The position numbers were made by a program, and so were the translations under genes. From contig JAISPE010000347.1 of assembly GCA_031275145.1 (NCBI GenBank), forward strand, positions 1 through 5,423: DNA of 5,423 nucleotides. Direction: 5' to 3'. The notes beneath the pieces were generated by a model. It was not told where the DNA came from, made no database searches, and was given only the letters and a program-made list of their open reading frames with translations. Positions 1 to 5,423 of this stretch are shown in pieces. Position 1 is the first letter of the stretch; each line of letters starts with the position of its first letter. The DNA is from Prevotellaceae bacterium (lineage in GTDB: Bacteria; Bacteroidota; Bacteroidia; Bacteroidales; UBA932).

Positions 1-6
1 AAGGAG

Positions 7-1179
7 TCAGGCCTTGCGGGAAACAGTCCCTGAATTTTTACTTTCCTCTATTGCTCTGCTGACAGCGAGAATCATACCGAAAGCGATGCATGTGATTATT
101 ATCGAAGTACCTCCTGTGCTTATCATCGGCAAATTCTGTCCCGTAACCGGTATTCCTCCTACGGATACGCCTATATGGATGAATGTCTGCACAAGAATGG
201 AAATAAGCAGTCCCGACAGTAGCAGAGATGTAAACATTTTGCGGCATTTTTTAATAAGCTGCAAAACTCTGTAAAACAGCATAAGATATACCGCTATCAC
301 GGATATTCCTCCTAACAGACCGTATTCTTCGACAATCATTGCAAAAATATAATCGTTATGGGCTTCCGAAAGAGTTTTCCGGTAGACGCTTCTTCCGGGC
401 GCTATCCTGAAAAATCCTCCGGAAACTATTGCATATTTCGCTGTTCTGGCCTGTTCGTAACCGGTTATCTCTTTTGTTTTTTTTCCTGCTGCCGTTTCTG
501 TTTTCTTCCCGGGACTGAAAGTGGTTACAATCCATGTTTTAATCCGGTTTGCGCCGGTTTCTCCCCGTCCGATATCTTTATAAAAGAAAAGATATACAGT
601 GATGACAACGAATACTAATAAAGCGCTTACAATCTGATATCTTCTGTTGGATGCCCCCATGAATATCATCAGCACCGAAGTTCCGCCGATTATCATAACA
701 TTGGACGTATGTGCTGTGATAATAAGCCCGCATACAATAATCAGCGGTATAATGGCCCGGTATATAAACTGTTTGGTGCTTCCGCCGAAACCATCGCTCA
801 GTACTTTTGCCATATATACCACCATGACGACTTTTGCAACGTCCGAGGGTTGAAAGCTGCGGCTGAAAAGCCAGCGCTTTGCCACACCCGCCTCGCCCTG
901 TACGAAGAACACTAATGTCAGACATATTATTACAAACAGCAAGGCTATCGGAACAAGCAGTCTGTAATATTTCAGCGGGACAAGGTGCATAAAGTATATG
1001 ACGACAAAGCCGACAAACAGCAGCCATACATGTCTTGAGATTGCTCCCGTCAAATTCCCAGTCTTCATTGTCTGCCTGTATGTACTTGAATAAACAGACA
1101 GTATGGATATTGCGGCAAGCAGGAGCAGAAGAATCCAAATCTTTTTGTCGCCCATGAACCGTATTGGAAGAAGTTTCAT
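7..1179 (-). CDS. ftsW: FtsW-type SEDS peptidoglycan glycosyltransferase
   Basis: This polytopic inner-membrane protein polymerises lipid II into glycan strands, in FtsW's case at the division septum with a class B PBP. It has 390 residues, a normal SEDS length, with about nine or ten hydrophobic segments from residue 14 to 375. SEDS landmarks are RWL followed by FQPSDVAK (102-116), a long polar loop (about 201-275), and SEAHNDYIFA (271-280), whose Asp276 aligns with the essential Asp of the SEDS family. EEYGLLGG (284-291) and PVTGQNLPMISTGGTSI (344-360) follow; the latter resembles Bacteroidetes FtsW more than RodA. The start at 1179 leaves 8 bp after the SPOR gene; Met9 (codon at 1153-1155) is an alternative because the conserved part begins at GDKKIW. 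The loop at 221-240 is Lys/Thr-rich. Only 6 bases follow the stop, so the next gene is not visible. The SEDS family is certain; FtsW over a paralogue is likely. Confidence 0.93.
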   Translation of the reverse strand: MKLLPIRFMGDKKIWILLLLLAAISILSVYSSTYRQTMKTGNLTGAISRHVWLLFVGFVVIYFMHLVPLKYYRLLVPIALLFVIICLTLVFFVQGEAGVAKRWLFSRSFQPSDVAKVVMVVYMAKVLSDGFGGSTKQFIYRAIIPLIIVCGLIITAHTSNVMIIGGTSVLMIFMGASNRRYQIVSALLVFVVITVYLFFYKDIGRGETGANRIKTWIVTTFSPGKKTETAAGKKTKEITGYEQARTAKYAIVSGGFFRIAPGRSVYRKTLSEAHNDYIFAMIVEEYGLLGGISVIAVYLMLFYRVLQLIKKCRKMFTSLLLSGLLISILVQTFIHIGVSVGGIPVTGQNLPMISTGGTSIIITCIAFGMILAVSRAIEESKNSGTVSRKA

Positions 1180-1187
1180 CTGTTCAA

Positions 1188-1994
1188 TTATTTAAAATCA
1201 TTCAGTTTTAAAATCATAGTATTGTCTCCGAATCTGCTGTCGTATTCCTGTTTTTTCTCTGTCGCTTCGTCCCGCGAGGCAAAAGCGCCGATTGAAACAG
1301 TATATAAAACATTTGTTACAGAGAGTAATTCCGCCTTATCGTATCCGATTTTTCTGCATTGCAGTACAAATTTTTCCGCATTGTCTTTTTCCTCAAAACA
1401 GGCTACAACAAGATGATAGCCCGTTGCCTGAGGAAACGGATCCAGACTGTCTGCCGCATCGCAATCGCCGGATTTATCGACAATCACAAACTGACCGGCG
1501 GGTTTTTCTTTTTGGGAAGTAAACATGTCCGGCAGTTTTTTTGAACCGTATATATCGAAAACGACAAATGACAGAAAAACAATGAGAGTCAAACACAGAC
1601 AGATTAAAGCGGAAACAAGCCGCAGTTTGCCTTTCTTTTCCTTTTCTCCGGGCAAACCGGCGTCGCTTTCGCTGTCGGCATCTTTATCCGTTTCTTCGAA
1701 TACAAACCTGATACTTTCGTCCTTACAAAAATATCCCAATCCTGCGATATGATAATGCCGTCCTCTTTCTACTACGGAAATAATATTTTCGGCAAGTTCC
1801 CTCAAAAAACCCGCAGGATTGGCGATACCTTCCTTTTGCAGCTCGTCTTCCAAAAAACCGTCGTTGTATTTCAATAACGGTGAAAATACCGTATTCTCAT
1901 CCGGGACATTGGTTATAAATGCCCCGATATCAGGGATAATAACCCGTCTGTTGTTTTGTATCAACCTGTAAAGTAATTCATCAAAATCGTTCAT
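1188..1994 (-). CDS. HU-like and SPOR domain membrane protein, probable division factor
   Basis: This 268-residue protein appears to be a bitopic inner-membrane protein. Residues 1-100 resemble the HU-CCDC81-type domains of Bacteroidetes: VIIPDIGAFIT (18-28), FSPLLKYNDGFLED (37-50), then a second HU-like unit ending in GLGYF (85-89). A charged Lys/Glu stretch (103-123) leads into one transmembrane helix (about 126-147). A low-complexity linker precedes a C-terminal SPOR domain (about 192-265) with its typical paired beta-alpha-beta pattern, YHLVVACF and YTVSIGAF. SPOR domains are known to bind amidase-processed, denuded septal glycan; the N-terminus would be cytoplasmic and its ligand is unknown. 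The gene sits 41 bp after gdhA and 8 bp before ftsW, which supports a role in division or wall synthesis and translation from a shared message. No clear ribosome binding site precedes the start. The domain calls come from pattern recognition; the HU part is less certain than SPOR. Confidence 0.88.
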   Translation of the reverse strand: MNDFDELLYRLIQNNRRVIIPDIGAFITNVPDENTVFSPLLKYNDGFLEDELQKEGIANPAGFLRELAENIISVVERGRHYHIAGLGYFCKDESIRFVFEETDKDADSESDAGLPGEKEKKGKLRLVSALICLCLTLIVFLSFVVFDIYGSKKLPDMFTSQKEKPAGQFVIVDKSGDCDAADSLDPFPQATGYHLVVACFEEKDNAEKFVLQCRKIGYDKAELLSVTNVLYTVSIGAFASRDEATEKKQEYDSRFGDNTMILKLNDFK

Positions 1995-2035
1995 ACCCGA
2001 ATATTTTTACGACGAAACGTGCAAAATGTATTTCA

Positions 2036-3373
2036 TCAGCACAGCCCCTGTTCGAGAACAGCCTGTGCGACTTTCATAAACCCTGCAATATTAGCGCCTT
2101 TGACATAGTTTACATATCCGTCGGGTTGAAGTCCGTATTTCACGCACGATTCGTGGATGTTCTGCATAATCAGTTTTAACTTCTCGTCGACTTCCTCTTT
2201 TGTCCAGTTCAGTTTCATTGCGTTCTGTGTCATTTCCAGTCCCGAAACCGATACTCCTCCCGCATTGACGGCCTTGCCCGGCGCATATAATTTCTTCTCC
2301 CTGATAAACAAAGCGACTGCTTCGGGCGTACATCCCATGTTCGATATTTCGGCGACACAGGTAACTCCGTTGTCAATCAGCTGTTGAGCGTCGTCGCCGT
2401 CAAGTTCGTTCTGTATGGCGCAGGGCAGAGCGATGTCGCATTTCAGTTCCCATGGCTTTTTGCCTTCGACAAATACGGCTTCGGGAAATTCTTCCGTATA
2501 TGGCTGAACAACATCGTTGCAGGTCGCACGCAGATAAAGCATGTAATCGATTTTCGCCCCGTCCAGTCCCGATTCGTCGTAGACATATCCGTCCGGGCCT
2601 GAAATTGCAATGACTTTCGCTCCAAGTCCGGTAGCTTTTAACGCAGCGCCCCAGGCGACGTTTCCGTACCCCGATATGACAACGGTCTTGCCTTTGATGC
2701 CCGATCCGTGTCTTTGCAGCATGTGTTCAACAAAATAGACGCCTCCAAAGCCTGTCGCTTCGGGACGGATAAGAGAGCCGCCCCAGGTCATTCCCTTGCC
2801 TGTCAGCACGCCGGTGTTTTCGCGCGCAAGTTTCTTGTACCATCCGTACATATAGCCTATTTCGCGGGCGCCCACGCCGATATCTCCGGCGGGTACATCT
2901 GTGTCGGGACCGATATGCCGCCACAGTTCGGTGATAAACGCCTGACAGAAACGCATTACTTCCGAATCGGATTTTCCTCTCGGATTGAAATCCGATCCTC
3001 CTTTAGCTCCTCCCATCGGCAAGGTCGTGAGGGCGTTCTTGAAAGTCTGCTCGAAACCTAAAAATTTCAACGTAGACAGTGTCACCGAAGGGTGAAACCT
3101 GAATCCGCCTTTGTACGGGCCTATCGCATTGTTAAACTGCACCCTGTAACCCGTATTTACATGAATTTCTCCTCTGTCGTCCTGCCACGGAACTTTGAAG
3201 GTGAAAATCCTGTCAGGCTCAACAATCCTTTCTATTATTTTCGATTTCTCAAATTCCGGATGCTGATTGTAAATGCCTTCGATAGACTCTAAAACTTCGC
3301 GCACCGCCTGCAGATATTCCTTTTCGTGCGCATACTTAGACTCAAGTCCATTCATTATTTCCTCTACTTTCAT
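2036..3373 (-). CDS. gdhA: Glutamate dehydrogenase (hexameric, about 50 kDa class)
   Basis: This cytoplasmic enzyme interconverts glutamate and 2-oxoglutarate plus ammonia using NAD(P)(H). At 445 residues it is full length for the small hexameric class. The catalytic domain shows IGPYKGGFRFHPS (84-96) with Lys88, FKNALTTLPMGGAKGG (111-126) with Lys112 and the catalytic Lys124, and PAGDIGVGARE (161-171) with Asp164. The Rossmann domain has SGYGNVAWGAA (234-244), and KAVNAGGVSVSGLEM (367-381) is also typical. After the second Rossmann strand it reads SGPDGYVYD (258-266), as in the NAD-dependent Clostridium symbiosum enzyme and unlike the E. coli NADP enzyme, so NAD use or dual use is possible. 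This is why I do not call it NADP-specific. A Bacteroidetes-type promoter lies about 130 bp upstream, giving a leader of about 120 nt. The HU/SPOR gene follows after 41 bp with no terminator seen. Confidence 0.97.
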   Translation of the reverse strand: MKVEEIMNGLESKYAHEKEYLQAVREVLESIEGIYNQHPEFEKSKIIERIVEPDRIFTFKVPWQDDRGEIHVNTGYRVQFNNAIGPYKGGFRFHPSVTLSTLKFLGFEQTFKNALTTLPMGGAKGGSDFNPRGKSDSEVMRFCQAFITELWRHIGPDTDVPAGDIGVGAREIGYMYGWYKKLARENTGVLTGKGMTWGGSLIRPEATGFGGVYFVEHMLQRHGSGIKGKTVVISGYGNVAWGAALKATGLGAKVIAISGPDGYVYDESGLDGAKIDYMLYLRATCNDVVQPYTEEFPEAVFVEGKKPWELKCDIALPCAIQNELDGDDAQQLIDNGVTCVAEISNMGCTPEAVALFIREKKLYAPGKAVNAGGVSVSGLEMTQNAMKLNWTKEEVDEKLKLIMQNIHESCVKYGLQPDGYVNYVKGANIAGFMKVAQAVLEQGLC

Positions 3374-3404
3374 ACTCGTATTATTTATTAAAATTTACTT
3401 CCTT

Positions 3405-3417
3405 TATAACTGTTATA
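3405..3417. repeat. Perfect small palindrome in the gdhA leader
   Basis: TATAACTGTTATA is a perfect inverted repeat with 6-bp arms and a single central base. It lies 32-44 bp upstream of the gdhA start, inside the predicted transcribed leader. It could be an operator half-site pair or a weak RNA hairpin, but in AT-rich DNA it may also be chance. No regulator is implied by the sequence. Confidence 0.35.
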
Positions 3418-3499
3418 CCTCTGTTTTATGCTTTTTGTTCTCAATCGTTTTTATGTTCTTGCCTCATAAACACCAATTTTTTCTACAATAAAACGATAG

Positions 3500-3530
3500 C
3501 AAAGGTCATAATATTTTCCGAATAAACAAA
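3500..3530 (-). promoter_or_regulatory. Candidate Bacteroidetes-type promoter of gdhA
   Basis: On the minus strand a TTTG box (3527-3530) is followed after exactly 19 bases by GACCTTTG (3500-3507). The known Bacteroidetes sigma-factor consensus is TTTG, a 19-21 base spacer, then TAnnTTTG; this site misses only the first T of the second box. Transcription would begin near 3492-3495, giving a gdhA leader of roughly 120 nt. The region is AT-rich, so TTTG alone is common; the correct spacing is what makes the site credible. Confidence 0.6.
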
Positions 3531-3557
3531 AAAATATCTTATTTCAATTAATTTCAA

Positions 3558-3599
3558 TTCCCTGCCGGCAGTCATGCTATCTTCCCGCCGGCAGTCATG
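3558..3599. repeat. GC-rich direct repeat pair with hairpin potential
   Basis: Two near-identical copies, TTCCCTGCCGGCAGTCATG (3558-3576) and TTCCCGCCGGCAGTCATG (3582-3599), differ by one inserted T. The shared core GCCGGCAGTCATG repeats at a 23-bp period. Because GCCGGC is itself palindromic, CTGCCGGC (3562-3569) can pair perfectly with GCCGGCAG (3587-3594), giving an 8-bp GC-rich stem around a 17-nt loop. The copies stand out from the AT-rich surroundings. No U-tract follows the stem on either strand, so I do not call it a terminator. Confidence 0.75.
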
Positions 3600-3845
3600 A
3601 CAGAGTTGTCCCAAAAGTCCCGAAGGGTGGGGTGTCAAAAATATCGAATATTATAAAAAATAAAATAAATAAAACATATCAATCCTGTGCGGCTCAAGAG
3701 TTCTGAAATTGATGACATTTAGATTTGAGCAGTTTATTTCCAGACAACGCCTTTACTTTTATACAACACAACGCAGTCCGGATGCTGCGCCGACTAAACG
3801 TTGCCATGACACTGTATACAAAAGAATAAAATATCCGTCCCGTAT

Positions 3846-5051
3846 TCAGTCCAATGCCTGTTCCAGATCTGCGATTAAGTCTTCGGCATTTTCGAGGCCT
3901 GCCGACAGGCGGAAAATCCCTTCTCCGGCAAAATCATTCCACGAATCATACTGTTCGGGATCATCAAATTTAAAGGAAGTTTGCAGTAAATCTCCGGAAT
4001 CAAGATAAAAAATCAGAGAGCGATGATGTCCGAGAGAAACGGCATAATGTATTATTTGCAGTTTTTCGGCGATTTTTTTGATATTCCGTTTGTCTTTTAC
4101 CTGAAAAGTAACGATACCCGAAAAGTTTTTCATTTGCCGTTTAATCAGTTCGTATTGCGGATGCGATGGCAGACCGGGATAAATCACTCTTTTGATTTCA
4201 TGATGCTGTTCGAGATACGAAGCGATTTGCATGGCGTTTTCCTGATGTACCCGCATACGTAACGGCAAAGTTGCCAGTCCTCTGATAATTAGCCAGGCGT
4301 TGAAGGGACTTATTGTTCCTCCCAGACGGATTGATGTTTTCCTGCGCAGCAGTGCAAGATCGTTCTTACCGCCCAGCAGGACACCTCCCAAAGCATCGCC
4401 ATGACCGCACAGATATTTTGTCAGGGAATGAATCACAAAGTCCGCGCCCAACTGTAAAGGTTTCGTTGCTATCGGCGTAGCAAAGGTGGAATCTACCGCA
4501 AGTTTTGCGCCCGCCTTTCGGGCGATAGCCGCTACGGCGGCAATGTCCGTAATCCTGAGTATGGGATTACAGGGCGTTTCCACATAAATAAGTTTTGTGT
4601 TTGACCTTATCGCCGCACTGACAGCGCCGGTATCGGATGTATTGACTTTCGTTATTTCGATGCCCAATGCGGGAATCAGTTCGTTCGTTATTTCCGACAG
4701 GGCAGCGTAGGCGACGTCGCTGATAACGGCATGGTCTCCGGCTTTTAGCAGATGGAAGAGCAGGGCGGTGACGGCTCCCATGCCGCTGGCAAAAGCTATG
4801 GCGCTTTCGGCTTCCTCTATTGCCGCAAGTTTCTCCTCCAGCTGCCGGACTGTCGGATTTCCCCAGCGGGTATAAACCCATGTACTGTCTTCGTCCATTT
4901 CTTCAACAGAAAACCCTGTGTCGGCATCTACGACAAATGTAGTGGACATCACTATATTCGGAGCCGAAGCCTTGGTTGCGGGATCGGGAAATTCGCCTGC
5001 GTGAATGGCTTTTGTCTGTTCTCCGGCGTACTGTATTTTCTTTCTTTCCAT
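3846..5051 (-). CDS. PLP-dependent Cys/Met-metabolism (trans-sulfuration family) enzyme
   Basis: This is a cytoplasmic fold-type I PLP enzyme of the family that includes cystathionine gamma-synthase, cystathionine beta- and gamma-lyases, methionine gamma-lyase and O-acetylhomoserine sulfhydrylase. Its 401 residues are normal for the family. Landmarks are VYTRWGNPT (59-67; Tyr60 and Arg62 reach the neighbouring subunit's PLP phosphate), SGMGA (89-93), Tyr115 that stacks on PLP, ETPCNP (158-163), Asp187 in AVDSTF, HSLTKY (208-213) with the PLP lysine Lys212, GHGDALGG (216-223) and RLSAGLE (381-387) with the substrate-carboxylate arginine. The usual SLGGxESL motif instead reads SLGHHRSL (339-346), with Arg344 replacing the conserved Glu, and the methionine gamma-lyase cysteine after Tyr115 is Ala. 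The exact reaction is therefore left open. It is transcribed divergently from atpA and stands alone, about 470 bp before gdhA. The start at 5051 lies just after a TATCTTTG promoter box. Confidence 0.93.
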   Translation of the reverse strand: MERKKIQYAGEQTKAIHAGEFPDPATKASAPNIVMSTTFVVDADTGFSVEEMDEDSTWVYTRWGNPTVRQLEEKLAAIEEAESAIAFASGMGAVTALLFHLLKAGDHAVISDVAYAALSEITNELIPALGIEITKVNTSDTGAVSAAIRSNTKLIYVETPCNPILRITDIAAVAAIARKAGAKLAVDSTFATPIATKPLQLGADFVIHSLTKYLCGHGDALGGVLLGGKNDLALLRRKTSIRLGGTISPFNAWLIIRGLATLPLRMRVHQENAMQIASYLEQHHEIKRVIYPGLPSHPQYELIKRQMKNFSGIVTFQVKDKRNIKKIAEKLQIIHYAVSLGHHRSLIFYLDSGDLLQTSFKFDDPEQYDSWNDFAGEGIFRLSAGLENAEDLIADLEQALD

Positions 5052-5068
5052 ATCTCAATAAATTTGCA

Positions 5069-5100
5069 CAAAGATACGGTTTTTCCGGTACGGCGACCCA
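5069..5100 (-). promoter_or_regulatory. Candidate promoter of the PLP enzyme gene
   Basis: The minus strand reads TATCTTTG at 5069-5076, a perfect match to the Bacteroidetes -7 consensus TAnnTTTG, 17 bp before the start codon. Transcription would start near 5064, leaving a leader of only about a dozen bases. The -33 box is poor: TGGG at 5097-5100 with a 20-base spacer matches TTTG in two of four positions. This suggests a weak or activator-assisted promoter. Confidence 0.6.
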
Positions 5101-5117
5101 TACCATTTTTATGGTAT
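5100..5117. repeat. Perfect inverted repeat between divergent promoters
   Basis: ATACCAT (5100-5106) and ATGGTAT (5111-5117) are perfect 7-bp arms around TTTT. The centre (5108.5) falls within half a base of the midpoint (5109) between the two outward-facing TATCTTTG boxes. It abuts both -33 regions, so it would suit a protein dimer site acting on both genes. It lies upstream of both predicted transcription starts, so an RNA hairpin or terminator role is unlikely unless longer transcripts cross it. Confidence 0.55.
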
Positions 5118-5118
5118 T

Positions 5119-5149
5119 TTCGTTTATAAGGCAAAAAGAATTATCTTTG
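5119..5149 (+). promoter_or_regulatory. Candidate Bacteroidetes-type promoter of atpA
   Basis: TTCG (5119-5122) is followed after exactly 19 bases by TATCTTTG (5142-5149). The second box matches TAnnTTTG perfectly and the first matches TTTG in three of four positions, with correct spacing. Transcription would start near 5154-5157, about 13-16 bases before the atpA start codon. This gives atpA its own promoter. Confidence 0.72.
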
Positions 5150-5169
5150 CGCCGAAAAAATGATATGAT

Positions 5170-5423
5170 ATGGATGCGATTAAGGCAAGTGAGGTTTCCA
5201 GCATTCTGAAAATGCAGCTGGAAGGTATCAGGACAAACATGGAATTTGATGAAGTCGGTACTGTTTTGAATGTCGGCGACGGGGTAGCCCGAATATACGG
5301 ACTTAACAGGATACAGTCTAACGAATTAATTCTTTTTGAAGACGGGTCGCGGGGCATTGTTCTCAATCTTGAAGAAGAAAACGTTGGAGCGGTTTTACTC
5401 GGCTCGTCCGAAAAGATAAAGGA
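5170..5423 (+). CDS. atpA: ATP synthase F1 subunit alpha, N-terminal part
   Basis: The first 84 codons of the F1 alpha subunit are present, and the gene runs off the right edge. Alpha alternates with beta in the catalytic hexamer of F-type ATP synthase and holds the non-catalytic nucleotide sites. The translation reads IKASEVSSILKMQLEGI (4-20), then the beta-barrel domain FDEVGTVLNVGDGVARIYGL (26-45) and NLEEENVGAVLLG (66-78), which are unmistakable for AtpA. The P-loop lies beyond the window. The frame meets a TGA at 5161-5163, so the ATG at 5170 is the only reasonable start. Two out-of-frame ATGs precede it at 5160 and 5165, and no Shine-Dalgarno sequence is visible. The gene opens its own transcription unit opposite the PLP enzyme gene, and no atpH lies upstream. 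Confidence 0.97.
   Translation, partial: MDAIKASEVSSILKMQLEGIRTNMEFDEVGTVLNVGDGVARIYGLNRIQSNELILFEDGSRGIVLNLEEENVGAVLLGSSEKIK

Larger units (their letters stand above)
3374..3845. other. 472-bp intergenic region between the PLP enzyme gene and gdhA
   Basis: I find no convincing protein gene, tRNA or rRNA here. The part next to gdhA (3374-3530) holds its leader and promoter. Positions 3541-3559 contain a tandem copy of ATTTCAATT. Positions 3558-3599 carry a GC-rich direct repeat, followed by GAGTTGTCCCAAAAGTCCCG (3602-3621), which looks somewhat like the end of an insertion sequence but has no visible partner. Positions 3636-3690 are very AT-rich, with the small inverted repeat AATAT-CGA-ATATT (3640-3652). 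The remainder to 3845 is the 3' flank of the PLP enzyme gene, and I see no canonical hairpin plus U-tract terminator in it. Confidence 0.6.

Noticed and set aside
578..1138. 186-codon open frame on the minus strand inside ftsW
   Set aside because: It is a different frame of ftsW; the translation is rich in Cys, Arg and His without any recognisable domain, whereas the ftsW frame carries full SEDS motifs.
2708..3061. 117-codon open frame on the plus strand opposite gdhA
   Set aside because: It lies wholly antisense to conserved gdhA catalytic motifs and has no recognisable domain or promoter.
3562..3594. Intrinsic terminator for the PLP enzyme gene
   Set aside because: The stem is GC-rich but lies about 250 bp past the stop codon, and no U-tract follows it directly on the minus strand.
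3558..3599. CRISPR-like repeat-spacer pattern
   Set aside because: There are only two copies, the spacing between them is a few bases, and there is no cas gene nearby.
3084..3630. CCGAAGGGTG occurring both in gdhA and in the intergenic gap
   Set aside because: A single 10-base match with differing flanks is compatible with chance, and the gdhA copy is constrained coding sequence.
4752..5129. 125-codon open frame on the plus strand opposite the PLP enzyme start
   Set aside because: It overlaps the conserved N-terminus of the PLP enzyme and runs through the divergent promoter region; the composition is that of an antisense shadow.
5124..5366. 80-codon open frame on the minus strand opposite atpA
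   Set aside because: The plus strand encodes an unmistakable AtpA N-terminus, so this is its antisense shadow.

Overview
The window looks like chromosomal DNA of a Bacteroidetes bacterium, most likely of the order Bacteroidales. Three things point there. Promoter elements match the phylum-specific TTTG / TAnnTTTG type instead of sigma70 boxes. Clear Shine-Dalgarno sequences are absent before the genes. One gene has an HU-like N-terminus, one membrane helix and a SPOR domain, an architecture known from this phylum. The glutamate dehydrogenase and FtsW sequences also look Bacteroidales-like. No assignment below the order is supported.

The layout is four complete genes on the minus strand and one truncated gene on the plus strand. 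Reading the minus strand from right to left: a 401-residue PLP enzyme of the Cys/Met-metabolism (trans-sulfuration) family (3846-5051); a 472-bp intergenic region with a GC-rich direct repeat and a good gdhA promoter candidate; glutamate dehydrogenase gdhA (2036-3373); an HU/SPOR-domain inner-membrane protein (1188-1994); and an FtsW-type SEDS peptidoglycan polymerase (7-1179). The last three lie head to tail with gaps of 41 and 8 bp and could form one transcript driven from the gdhA promoter. On the plus strand, the first 84 codons of ATP synthase subunit alpha (atpA) begin at 5170 and run off the right edge.

The 118-bp gap between the PLP enzyme gene and atpA is a compact divergent promoter region. 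The same TATCTTTG box lies upstream of each gene, both predicted leaders are very short, and a perfect 7-bp inverted repeat sits at the midpoint between the two boxes.

Functionally, the window joins amino-acid/nitrogen metabolism (GDH, PLP enzyme), septal cell-wall synthesis (SPOR protein, FtsW) and energy generation (AtpA). The genes are mostly ordinary core genes and I see no clear evidence of a new defence, mobile or biosynthetic system. The points worth a second look concern gene order (ftsW without murD upstream, atpA without atpH upstream, gdhA beside division genes), the symmetrical divergent promoter region, an altered active-site motif in the PLP enzyme, and the intergenic repeat.
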